Below, one piece after another: positions 25,468 through 36,115 of a stretch of DNA of 64,000 nt; within the stretch, counting starts at the first letter, position 1, and each line of letters begins with the position of its first letter. Both the position numbers and the translations under genes were made by a program. Location of the stretch: the NCBI GenBank assembly GCA_024734555.1, contig JANPWX010000034.1, forward strand, positions 134,107 to 198,106, written 5' to 3'. The stretch is from Trochalopteron elliotii. Taxonomy: Eukaryota; Chordata; Aves; Passeriformes; Leiothrichidae. The notes beneath the pieces are model-generated. The model had not been told where the DNA came from and searched no databases. It worked only from the letters and a program-made list of their open reading frames with translations.

Positions 25468-28400
25468 ATCATTAGGTGTTATTTCCACTGCCCCATAGCC
25501 TGAGGCTGTGGTGGTATCATGGTCCTTTATCTCATGCTGATCTCTTCTTGCTGCAGAGCAAAACAAACCTGGAGTGCTGACTCAGAAGAGAGACAGAGGT
25601 TTACACTTGCAGCTTTCAAAAAAAAAATTAGGATGCTACCTCAGGTCATGATAAGACTTTTATCTCTAGTAATGTCAAATTATCAGAAGGACTTTTATTT
25701 CCTATATTTTCAAAGCTTCTGTATGAACCACATAAAGCTGAAGTTAACCTCATTTGCTTAAAGTGCATTCATTAGCAATGCAAAGACAGATCAGAGCTGT
25801 ATCACAAACTCTTGTGGTTCCATTAGGATTCGTGGTGATCAATAACTACCGACCTCTTAGGGCTTCCACATGGAGAGGAGAAACTATAGATAATCTTTTA
25901 AAGAACTTAATTATGCAAAAGCAAAATTATTATTTTAATGAGCCAAAAGTATTTAATATTAATCTAGTTGCAACAACTTCTGCCTGAGGATTGGGGATGG
26001 CCTACATTGAACACTGAGTGTATAAAAGCAGGTGATGGCTGATAAAAGAAGCAAAGTAGGCAGCATCTGGCAGTGGGATCTGCCTGGAAGTTTGTCTGCT
26101 GGTAGGCACTGAGCTGTGGGATGTTTTGTCTTCATTTCCACTGAGCTCAAAGCTCAGAAAGTATTGGAGCTCAGAAACTCTAAATGGGGCAATATTTTCA
26201 AAAGATATCTATCACAAGCAGCCAAGGAAATGTTTCTGGGTGTCTGGAGCCTTTGAGCAGGTCAGAGGGGCTCAACCCCTTCCATGCTCTGAATTCATAT
26301 CTCCAAGGGGAAAAGTTTCAACACATTCTTAGTCTCATCTCATTTCAACATATCTGCCTTGAATTTTCCTTTCCTTTTGCAGTATAATTAAGAAGAGAGA
26401 GAGAAAAAGGGAGAAGTAGATTTTCGATGTGATCTTTGGATCTAGACTTTGTGATCTAAGTCCTGATCTGCATTTGTTGCTAATTAATTTGAAAGAATTT
26501 CTCTTAATATTTAACTTAAATTTCCTCTCTTTTAATTTGTATCCATTAATTCTTGTCCTATCTGTATCCTATCAAAACAGAGAAGATAATATGCCCTTAA
26601 TGTAAACATTTCAGCCTCAAGGTACTGAGAAAAAAAGCAACACAGAACAGCATTGGCAGAGCAGCCATATCAGCAGAGCATCCAGCCTGTGACTCTTTAG
26701 TACTTAGAGGTTTTTACATTTAAGCCTTCTATTATGCTGGGAAGTAAACTAAAGAGCTGTGAGGCTGGACATGGTGAAAGGCAGCAAAAGGCCCAGTGGT
26801 AGAAAAGGAATTTTGAGGAAACAGAGTGCAGATGTAACATGGAGGGAAGAAAGAGGAACAAGGTTCTCCAACTGGTGCCTCCGTTATCCTGCAGCAGAAA
26901 CGAGCACTTTGCATAGAGTGGTACTAAAAACTTTCTCTTCTCTATTGGAAACCCCAATGAACACATTTGGTAAGCAGAGATCTGACTAACTGCCTGCCAT
27001 TCCCAGAACAAACCCGATTTCCTGCAACCATGTCCCCTGAGACACCTCCCTCTAACAGGGTTTGGACAGCAGGAGCTCTCTCAGGGGTGCTGCCTTCTCC
27101 TTTTCCCCACCAGTTGCCAATTCCCCAGGCAGGGAGGACTGACAGGAGGTGGATGCACACCACAGTTCCACTCTGGGTGTAAAACATCTGCTCTGACATC
27201 CCCTTGATGCTGGAAGAAATTGGCCTCTAAACACCTGGCAACTTGGTGTCTAATTTAGTCACAATCTGCCCTGACATTTCCACTCTTGTATTATCATCTT
27301 AGTGAAATTATGGCCTCTACAAACAGAGAATCAGAGACTGACATCTTCTAACAGCTTTGGCAAACCTCCCCAAATTTTTCACTGTCCTGGTTTTCAAGAA
27401 ACTGTGCAGATGAGGAGCCTCAGAAGCTTTTAGAGCTGGGCATCAAAATAGCAATCACCAAATACCTTTGACATGGTAGCCATAAAACCAGCCTCAGAAC
27501 TGACACATAAAGACCTTGAGGTGAAGAGTAACAATTCTCCTTCTGAAAGTTCAGCAGGGACAAAATTATACATCTTTTGATCATTAAGAAAAAAAAATCT
27601 ATTTCATAAAATTGAGATGTGCTTTACTACATGCTGCAGAGTACTGTTGCTCTCAGAGGAGACCCTGATTTTTAGAAAATAGTTTTAGAACCACTGACAG
27701 AAATAAGAATAATTTTGTTAGTTTAACAAATCAACACTTTACTGTTACTTTACAGCAACTGGCCTGTGTTTATGCTTTCAGGCCTCAATGAACAGGAGTT
27801 TAAAAGTGTTTTAGCCCCAGGTCCCTCATATTTACTGTCATATCCCTTTAGAGGAGTGCCTGTACTTGGGAAATGGTCATGAAGGAACGGCCACAGAGTG
27901 ATTTAGAGCTCCCCAGTAAAACATTCACATGGCCAAACCTTTCCATTGCTAAGCATTCAGAAGGACAGGCACATCAGAGCTACCACATTGTAAATAATTC
28001 ACCAGTGGGCCAGACTAAACTATTTTTCCCTGCAATAACTTAAAGCACTTTTCCAAGATGGTGCTCTAAACACGCAATGTCATCATCGCCATTTTCACAA
28101 AGACTAAATTTCTGTTGGGAGGTATTTTTTAACTCCTGTTTGATACTAGGACTGAAAAGACTGCAAGACCACAGAACACTGATTGAGCAACTGATCTCAG
28201 GTTTCCATAGTTACACAGCACAACTGAAAAAATAAATTAAGGCACTAAACTATTTATTTCAACAAGTACTGAGCCAAGATTCCTTCATAAAAAATGTTAA
28301 CCTGGTTCAGTTTCCCCATTTCCCTGCTAAGAGAGAGTTTATTTAGTATAGACCAGTCAGTTAAAGGAATATATATTCATATCTGCAACTTTAGTTTGTA

Positions 28401-28934
28401 CCACCAGCCACCATGATGGTTGACACAGCAGCACTCTCAGAGATTTGCTCTGTGCACACAATGAGGACACAAATGCAAGAAACTACATAGCTCTGATTTG
28501 CCTTCCATCCCTTCCTGTTTGGCCTTCCCTAGTCAGGACACAAGAAACAATAACTCAGCTCTTTTCAGCTCAGAGTTAATGCATTTTCTTTGATGGCTCG
28601 AAGGGAATGTAAGTAGGCCATATAAGTAGCATAAGCTACATAAGAAGTGCAGACATGAGAAGTATATCTGATTAGGAGGTGCTCATTTGCTTAGAATTTA
28701 CAGTACTGCTTGTTCAGAGGCATTACTGTGAACAGTAAGTAACATTTCACTTTTTATAACTGTCATAAACCAATAGGCCTGAGCCTTGATCAGCATGCAG
28801 CCACCTACTTTCACTGTACACTTTCCAAATAATCTCTCAGCTTTTCTATCAATCTATAATGAGGGACTTTTCCATCACTCAGATAAGCACAGTCTGTTGC
28901 ATCCACAGCTGGCACCTTTATCTGGATAGTGCTT
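25468..28934. other. Unannotated stretch between CR1 copies
   Basis: No gene is supported. The largest frame is about 104 codons (26697-27011, minus). From about 27,235 to 28,986 no frame of 60 codons is present on either strand. A 40 nt segment at about 28569-28608 has an acceptor-like ctcttttcag before it and gtaagtag after it, but is too short to weigh. I see no other repeats. Confidence 0.5.
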
Positions 28935-29195
28935 GAATTTACATCTCCCCTCTTTCAGTTCAAAGCCATTTCCCCTTGTCCCATCACTACATGCATTTGT
29001 CAAAAGTCCCTCTCCAGCTCTCTTGCAGCCCCTTTAGGTACTGCAAGGCGCTATAAGGTACCCCCAGAGCCTTCTCTTCTCCAAGATGAATAAACCCAGC
29101 TCTCCTATCCTGTCTCCATAGAGAGAGCTGTGCTCCAGCCCACCGAGCATCTTCATGGCCTCCTCTGGGCTCACTCCAACAGCTCCACACCCACC
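28935..29195 (-). mobile_element. CR1 LINE fragment, 3' tail missing
   Basis: Read on the minus strand this is the part of CR1 just upstream of the usual tail. On the plus strand the landmarks are ttcaaagccatttccccttgtcccatcact, agtccctctccagctctcttgcagcccctt, gagccttctcttctccaagatgaa, ctccagcccaccgagcatcttcatggcctcctctgg and ctcactccaacag. The element's own 3' end (attctatgattct) should lie below 28,935 but is absent there, so the copy has lost its tail by deletion or rearrangement as well as its 5' part. Confidence 0.93.
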
Positions 29196-29663
29196 TAATG
29201 TATCTTGCTGCCATGTTTCTCATGAGAAGCAGTGATCTACTGGTTTGCTTTTGTTTAAAGAAGAAGATGTCAGAGAAAGACGTTTTTTACAAAAGTGCAA
29301 ATGAAGTTCTTCTGCAGGATGGCACGAAGAGAGAGCTCTATATTCAGTAGCTGGGAAAGATAAATGAAGTGGCAAAGTTATATACTGGCAAGTCCCCTGA
29401 AGCTGATAAATTGCAAGCAGGTAAATAGTGAAATCATTCACATTTTTTTGTGTCCATGTAAAACTGTGTCTGGCTTCAGGACTTTTCAGGGACTGTGCAC
29501 TGAGCCAGCTGGAACTGCTTACACAGAGCATGTTAAAAAATTGTGATCAACCTGAATTCATTTTGTGAACCTCTGTGGCTGGAAATGCTGATGAACAACA
29601 GGAGAACAAAACCAAAACTCTTAAGTAGAGTCTGAAGTATTAGAATGTGTTTGAGCCCACTAA
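29196..29663. other. Unannotated stretch, no gene seen
   Basis: Nothing recognisable. A minus-strand frame of about 103 codons (29220-29531) overlaps a plus-strand frame of 60 codons; both look like chance frames. Confidence 0.5.
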
Positions 29664-29804
29664 AAACATAAATGAAATGTGATTTATTGTGTTCTGAAGG
29701 TTGTGCATAGCAGCAAAAGAAATGAAAGTGTAGTGAAGGACAGCAAAAAAACTCAATAGAAAATACAGGTGAAAGATCCCAACTGCCCCACAGCTCCTAC
29801 CCTA
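29664..29804 (+). repeat. Direct repeat, copy A (~140 bp)
   Basis: The block begins around gaaatgtgatttattgt and ends at ccccacagctcc. It recurs in the same orientation about 1.63 kb downstream at 31299-31434. The two copies agree over almost all positions; differences are a few substitutions and small A-run indels. Similarity stops abruptly at both ends. It is either a local segmental duplication or two copies of a repeat family I do not recognise. Confidence 0.88.
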
Positions 29805-31298
29805 CAGAAGCCCTCTTAGCCCTGAGGTGACAAGTAAAAGAAGAGCTAGCAAGGCTTATTGTACTTAGAGAGCTGTTGACTATTTCTCACAGTATGACAA
29901 ATAGGCCACAAGAATAAGCAGCCTGCCAAACACCTTACCACACTTCAATTTTGTAACTCATTCCTGTGATATATCATACAGGCCAGGAGAATAAATGGAT
30001 TAAAAAACAAATTAGTCATAGGCTGTATCAATGGGTGGCAGGTCTACTGGCAGCTATTAAACACAAAGGTTAAAATATGTTTAAGATTAAAAGATTAAAT
30101 CATTTGTGATTCCAGAGCCTCTTGCTTTTTTTTTCCTAAAATTTGCTGGACAGGTGAGACTTCAGTTTGCTCCCACATGATGGCATTTCCAAGAGTCACA
30201 GCTCACTGCATCTTCTTAGTGATGGACTGTGGTCACACATCTGTTCCCATTCCTTCAGACATTCCTGCTGCCTTTTATGCCCTTGATCAAGGCATCTTTG
30301 GGGGTTTTTCTCTGACATTTTTGGTTCCCACTGGGTCTGAAGAGATTTGCTCTCTCCTTATTTTCTGGATGCTCTTGGAGCTGCATGAAGAGTGTCCACC
30401 TGCTCAGGGATGCTCTTAAAGAAGCAGGCTGTGAGCCCAGTTTTGCTTCTCTGGCCACTTCATTCCTCACTTGCTGTTTTTATTTTTGACCCACCCAGTT
30501 TCAGATGACATTGATTGGATCCCAAATGTTACACTTTAACACAAGGGGGATATGCAGCTCCTGAGAGCCCCCTGTGCCTGCAGTCCCTTCCCCTGTCCCG
30601 GAGCTGCCTCCACACAGACACAGTACTGACAGTTTCAGTGCATAAAACTCCTTAGCTTTGGGCCCTTATTTTCAGGGAAAATAACAAGGCACTGGAAAGC
30701 ATAGGAAGCATCACAGAAGATAACTGGAACTCTGCAGGTGAGCAAAATGTTTAATTTTAAACGAGGTGCACATTCTCATGCCACTGCCCCGTGCTTGGCT
30801 CTTGCTGTAGCCAACCTGTTGCCTTGACTGCTGAGAGCTCCAAGGTAAAATGTAATGCTTCACTTTGAACCTCTCCACCCTAATAAAGAATTAAACCAAG
30901 GCTCTGACTCACATTTCACAGTCCATTTGAGGGTGGCTGATGTTTAGGCTCTCTGCCTCTCTCCCCACAGAGATATCCAAAGTGAGCTCAGAGCTACCCC
31001 TGAACTGCCACTACCACAACCCCGAGATTAATGTAAATCACCACCAGCTACAGTTTATATTAATGCCCTGGACTTCAGCAGCCCTGACTTAACTGCCTGC
31101 AAGCCTGAAAGCATGGTTATGTAGTTTGATATCACTGTGGAAAGTGCTGGTCCCATCCCTCCCACTGCCCTGGGCTGTGCAATCCATGGGAACCACTCTG
31201 TGAGGAGCCTCATTTATCTGCTGCATCGAGGTCCTTTTGGGGCATGGCAGGCAGCTGGGGCAGAAAGCAGTGCAGGTTTGGGCTGTCTTACAGCAGAA
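29805..31298. other. Spacer between the two direct repeats
   Basis: Unique-looking DNA, with a more GC-rich part near 30540-30620. It contains the exon-like segment at 30676-30737. No repeat is recognisable. The longest frame is 80 codons (30177-30419, plus). Confidence 0.5.
30676..30737 (+). other. Candidate 62 nt exon
   Basis: A strong acceptor (gggcccttattttcag, AG at 30674-30675) and a good donor (ctgcag then gtgagc, GT at 30738) bound 62 bases. One frame is open and reads ENNKALESIGSITEDNWNSA; at least one other contains a stop. It would need a split codon on both sides. It lies between the two copies of the local direct repeat. No family is recognised; a non-coding RNA exon or a decoy is as likely as a coding exon. 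Confidence 0.15.
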
Positions 31299-31434
31299 AA
31301 ATAAATATGAAATGTGATTTATTGTATTCTGAAGGTTCTGCATAGCAGCAAAAGAAATGAAAGTGCAGTGAAGAAAAAAACTCAATAGAAAATTACAGGT
31401 GAAGGATCCCAACTGCCCCACAGCTCCAATCCTT
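31299..31434 (+). repeat. Direct repeat, copy B (~136 bp)
   Basis: This is the second copy of the block at 29664-29804, same orientation. Shared landmarks are gaaatgtgatttattgt, gcatagcagcaaaagaaatg, ctcaatagaaaa and gatcccaactgccccacagc. This copy lacks a few bases in the central A-run and has an extra T in aaattacagg. Confidence 0.88.
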
Positions 31435-31601
31435 TATCTGATAGTTTTACAGGCCAGCACCAAGGCACTTTTTGCCTGAAGAGGCTGTTTCCCTGGGATG
31501 TGTATTTTAGACAAGCTTCAGGACCAGAGTGTCTGGGGCTTGTGCTTATAGTTGTCAAAAACCCAGAGAAGCAGTTATTTTCATGTGGGTTTGTTTTTTG
31601 G

Positions 31602-31619
31602 TTTTTTTTTTTTTTTTTT
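31602..31619. repeat. Poly-T run (T18)
   Basis: A homopolymer of eighteen T residues preceded by ttgttttttgg. It could be the tail of a minus-strand retrocopy, but the adjacent downstream sequence matches no gene I recognise. Confidence 0.9.
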
Positions 31620-33156
31620 GTTATTGTCTACAAGGAAACAATAATCTTCCAGATGAAATTCTGCACCAAATTGCTCCAAAAATCCTGCAGAGGCTTCATT
31701 CCGCTCAGCTTCAAAAGCTCAATAAAAAATAAAAAAAATCACTGTTGCCAGCAAAACAAACAACACATATTAAGCCTTTTTATTACCATGTCTAATGTTT
31801 TACTGGCTGTGAAATCACATTTTCCAGGATGAACTGTCTCAATACACTTCTGAAATATCCTGGTAGTGCTCAGTGTCCATTTGAAAGAAGAATTCTGTCC
31901 CAGGCACAGGCAGCAGACAGAAGTCTTCTGCCTGAGGACAGCACAAGACACACAGCTCCATTCAACCAGATCCAGACAGCTCCCCATCCTCCTGTTCACA
32001 GCAACCCAGCTCCTAAAGACAGCCCTTGGGATTTTTGGTGGGTGCAAATTTATTTTCCTACTCCCTAAAATGCATGTGAAATCTTTAGTAATAACATTGA
32101 TAATAACCACAAGGACTTCATATTATGTTCTTCTTTCATCATCAAACCACACAATTTGCCAATGGAAAGGGAAGCATTAATATTTCTGTTTATTCTTGGG
32201 TAAAATGAGGCATGACAACACTTTTCCACGGACATCATACAGGCCATACTTAGCCTGTTACCTTGGGTCCCTGTACCATTTCTCAATTCAAAATTCACCC
32301 AAAGTGCAGTCCTGGAATTCTCACTACTTCAGCCTTTCCACTGACGCCAAATTTTCAAGTCAAGTGTGTAAGGACCAGTTGTGTCCAAAACATTCAATAA
32401 GTTCTTCATGCTTTAGAAGGACCTTTCAGTGGTTACAAGCAGTGGCTGTCAATTAAATATGTATAAAGCACTGGTATTTTGCTTTTAATGTGTCTGCATT
32501 GGATCATGGAGGAGAGATACAAAAACAATTTTATGGTTTGTATTAGATATTATTAATATGATAGTCAGGAGAATACATTTACAACAATGCTGCTGTACAT
32601 GAGGTGCTGTAGACACAAGCAGTTCATCAGAATTCTTGATGCAAGGAGTTCACATCTTACATGAAAACTTAAGATCTATATTTGTCCCCTGGGGTTTTTT
32701 TTTTCCCTTTTTCCTGAAGCACACTAGTAATTTCTTCCTATAACTGCACAAATCTAAAAGGATTATTTCTCCATTTTCTTTCTATGCTGAAGATGCTGTT
32801 TTGGGGCAACGGGATCTATTGGATCTATCGAACTTAATGCCTTGTTTCTGCATAAATAACAAAATAAAGAAATATTTAAGAAATCTTACAGTAGTGTTTA
32901 TAAAATAAAAAGAAAGAAGCATGAAGACTGGATCAATTCTACTCTCACAAGTACATACTACAAAAATTTGAAACAACTATTCTCACAGTTCAGGTGACTC
33001 AAGTTACAGAGCTTTCTTTTAGATATTTTTCTGTGACTATTTAAGGAATGCAGCAGCTTCAGGGAACCCAACAGCAGCCCAAGTAAAATCACATTTGAAT
33101 CCCAATTTTCTGCATTAAAAAAGCAGGGGCACAGCCTCCAGCTTTGTTTTCCTCAG

Positions 33157-33207
33157 AAAAAAAAAAAAGTAAAAATAAAAATAAAAAAAAAAAAAATTAA
33201 AAAAAAT
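33157..33207. repeat. A-rich tract (aaaaat-type)
   Basis: About 50 bases are almost entirely A with occasional T and one G, including a run of about fourteen A residues. Low-complexity DNA. A minus-strand retroposon tail is not supported by any neighbouring body. Confidence 0.88.
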
Positions 33208-33554
33208 CGCAGGTCTCAGGCCTTTGTATGAGAGCTTGGGGACAGATGTTGTTTCTGAGGTGCCAGACTGCAGTAAAACAACAGCATGATGCCAGATGCA
33301 GATGCTGGACTCCACCATGGGCACATCTGCCAAACCCTGACCCCTAAACAAGCAGAATCCTCATTACAACGTGCTGCAACAGGAGTTGTGCCTTACAATT
33401 GTGATGAGAAGTCATCTCACCAATCTACAAAGTGACTTTCAAAACAGGTGATTGAAATATTTTGCTAATATCCAACAAAGTGTAAACCAGGAAAAAAAGA
33501 TTTCTAGATGCTTTATAAGCAAGAGAATGGCATGTCTGAGGAGTCTGTGAGTGT

Positions 33555-33683
33555 TTAGCATTGGACATCTTCAAGAGCAAATTTGACATGAATAACATTG
33601 AGAAAGGTGGTCCTGCCTTGGGCAGTGAATGTACTGGCTGACCTTTGGAGATCTTTTCCAATAACACAATGCTATGAATTTGA
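33555..33683 (+). mobile_element. Old, highly diverged CR1 3' end
   Basis: The order of blocks follows the tail of an older CR1 subfamily: ggacatcttcaagagcaaattt, then ggtcctgccttgggcagtgaatg, then actggctgacctttggagatcttttccaat, ending near caatgctatgaatttga. The last parts correspond to the usual ...ctagatgacct..aggtcccttccaac and ..ttctatgattctatga. Many substitutions make this far older than the other copies. Confidence 0.65.
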
Positions 33684-34512
33684 GAAATCAAATTACTTCC
33701 CTCAGTGATTCCTCCTGAGAGCTTAGGACAGACCTTACCACTCAATTTCCTTGCAGAAAATTGTAACTCATCTGTCTTCCTTTCACTCTGTGGATACAGT
33801 AAAGCTGAAGCACACAATTCACACAGTCCAAGTAAACACCACCACTGCAGAGACACCTTAGCACCACCCTAATGCCATTCCAATAACAATTCCCCTCCTC
33901 TTTTTCTCCTCAGTGATACCACATTTTGTAACTCTGCCATAACTCCTCTATTCTATCAGAAGAGAAGAGAACTTCAGCCTCAGGAAATATTTGGTTGTAA
34001 GGTTACTGAAAAAATATTCAGAACCAAGGGCCTCATACAGGGGAGTGACAGATATCTGCTTCTCACCATATGGTCCTTCCAACACCCTTTCCTCTGGTCC
34101 TGCCAAATGTAATTTTGCCCAGTCATAGTCCCCACAAGATCTTGACAATATGTTTTGCCCACTATTTTTTTTTCTCTTCACTCTATGCATTTTTCAGTCA
34201 CTTTTCTCCCCATCAGATAGAAACCTCCTTGTTATCTTTTTCAGTGTCTATTCTCAGCTTGCCTGCCCACTGCCTGCTTTTCACCAGAGCAATGTCATTT
34301 CTCATCCCAGCTGGCCCATATCCTTCAGTGCCCACAGACAACACTTGTCTGTATTTCCAGACAAGGGCCTTCACCCCATTCTAAAGGCAGAGGCCAGAAG
34401 CTGCTGAGAGCCTCTCTCCATCTCCACGTGTAAACAAAGATAACTTTTCTTCCAGGATCTGCAGGGAACAGAAAGCCATTTGGATGCTCTGAACTTCTGG
34501 GACATTTGTTAG
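33684..34512. other. Unannotated stretch, no gene seen
   Basis: Minus-strand frames reach 143 codons (33425-33856), but that one runs through the old CR1 tail and is not a gene. Two overlapping plus-strand frames (34070-34407) are Phe- and Ser-rich and look like chance. Nothing else is recognisable. Confidence 0.5.
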
Positions 34513-34812
34513 GTAGGAATGCTTGAACATGGTTCAGGTGTTGGAAGCAGCAGCACAAACACAACCTGTGCAGCATCTTCTCAGCTTTGTGACTTCCATG
34601 GAGGCAGTGATGATCAAAATAACCTTTTAAATATAAGCTCAGAAGTGCTTGAATCACAGTGCCTTGAAATAGAAAGTGCCACTTCAAATAGAGCAGTGAA
34701 TCATAAACCTCAGCAGATAGTAGAACTATCACAAACACTACAACAATTTATAGAGAGGAATCAATTAGTGGATGTGGGTTGGAAAGACATGAATCTTTTG
34801 GAAAAGAGTTGA
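34513..34812 (+). other. Protein-like ORF of 97 codons, possible terminal exon or retrocopy fragment
   Basis: A plus-strand frame from ATG 34519 to TGA 34810-34812 has unusually protein-like content. Residues 1-35 are Ser/Thr/Gly/Asn-rich, 36-60 are acidic, and residues 64-85 (PQQIVELSQTLQQFIERNQL) would form an amphipathic helix with Ile, Val, Leu and Phe on one face. Codons are rich in GAA, AAT, GAT and CAA, unlike most chance frames nearby. A stop lies just upstream, within ttgttag, which could itself be an acceptor AG at 34511-34512. The antisense 137-codon frame is less protein-like. I do not recognise the family. It may be a real 3' coding exon, a fragment of a retrocopy or chance. No upstream exon or convincing nearby poly-A signal was found. 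Confidence 0.28.
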
Positions 34813-36070
34813 CTTTCTTCAGTCTTTGCCCACAGAAGGGTAGTGAGCCACAACAGAGGATTGAATTCTGCTCTCTTTAAAGCAGCCAATCCATTGCAAC
34901 TTTCAGGACTGCAAGAAAATCAGATTTAGCTGATGCATCCATTTTGGGATGCTACAAAACAGGGGTGACAGGAAAGGGCCAGAACCAGTGCATTTTACTG
35001 CTCTAATTCCTTCTGATGAGTTAATCCAGCAGGAGACAACCTTCATGTTCAATGGACAAGGAAGTAGTGAGCCAAGTTCATCCACTCCCATGTTCCCACC
35101 AACCTTTCCCAGCTGCTGTTTTAGCTTGTGACTAAACCACCAGATTAACTTTAGCTTTTTTGGACACTTCCAAAAAGTTACTGTTTTTACAACACATATG
35201 AAAGATATCACATCTGGAAGTCCCAGGTCTCCAGCTCTTTCCAAAAGCATGAGCCTGTTGCCTTAAGCAAGGTTTGCTGGAGGAAATTTAGGGACAAGTT
35301 GCAGTGCTGGGAACTCTTTGTCCCTCTGTGGTCCCCTGCTATTAACACTGGTTTTTTTAACATGTCACTCCCACAGAGGACCACAAATAATCTGCAATTA
35401 AAACAAACAAACAAACCACCTGCAACTTTAAAAAAATAAACCAACGCAAAGAAGGATTAAACCATTCAATCCCAAAACAAATCCTAATCTTTATTTTTAG
35501 TTCAATTTCCAAAGTGATTTTGTATGTCTTATTTTTACCCCAGTGTCTAATTTTGTTTACCATTTTATTGATTGGGCAGCATTTGATGAAAGGCATTTGT
35601 GGGCTGTGGGTTTCTCTTACATCTTTGTCACTGGTTCATCTTTTACTAAAAAGTCTAGAGCATTCTCATATTTTAATCCCAGAAAGCCATAAAAAGCTGC
35701 ATATTAACCACTTCTCTTCCTCCACAGAAAAAAAGTTATCTCTCTGATGTAGATAAACCATGTGCAATACAATTTTCATCAGTGTAAAATAAGAGAAAAG
35801 TACATTTATCTATATAGGCAAGAGTAACTCTATATTTTGTTAAAGTAGTTATGAACTGTGGCTCAGGAATTGATTTTCTGTTGTTTAAGTTCACATTTGA
35901 ATTCGCTTTGACTGGACCTTCACCCAACACTGCATATATTAATTTTCCATCTGTTTATAGTCATCCATTCTACAAAATCCAGGTTGCCCTCAAGAAAGAC
36001 TGATATATCCAAAATGCACAAAGGTGACTATTTCTTGATGGAAAAGATCTTTCACCAGGACCAGTGCATT
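34813..36070. other. Unannotated stretch, no gene seen
   Basis: No gene is supported. It includes a minus-strand frame of 115 codons (34903-35250) without recognisable features, and an (AAAC)n-like run at 35399-35417. An AATAAA hexamer on the plus strand at 35435-35440 lies about 620 bases after the ORF that ends at 34812, and is the first clear one I noticed. Confidence 0.5.
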
Positions 36071-36115
36071 AAAGTCAGTAAAGTCAGTAAGGTCACTAAA
36101 GTCAGTAAAGCGTGA
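36071..36115. repeat. 9 bp tandem array, about five units
   Basis: Units aaagtcagt, aaagtcagt, aaggtcact, aaagtcagt and aaagcgtga follow without spacers. The third unit has two substitutions and the fifth is degenerate. The core resembles an AP-1 half motif (gtcagt), but the array is most simply a slippage minisatellite. Confidence 0.88.

Larger units (their letters stand above)
31435..33554. other. Unannotated stretch, no gene seen
   Basis: No gene is supported. The longest frame is about 123 codons (31739-32110, minus), with no recognisable domain. A T18 run (31602-31619) and a long A-rich tract (33157-33207) are present. No CR1 or LTR sequence is visible. Confidence 0.55.

Noticed and set aside
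28569..28608. 40 nt exon between ctcttttcag and gtaagtag
   Set aside because: Too short to judge an open frame; segments of this kind with splice-like borders are common in vertebrate intergenic DNA.
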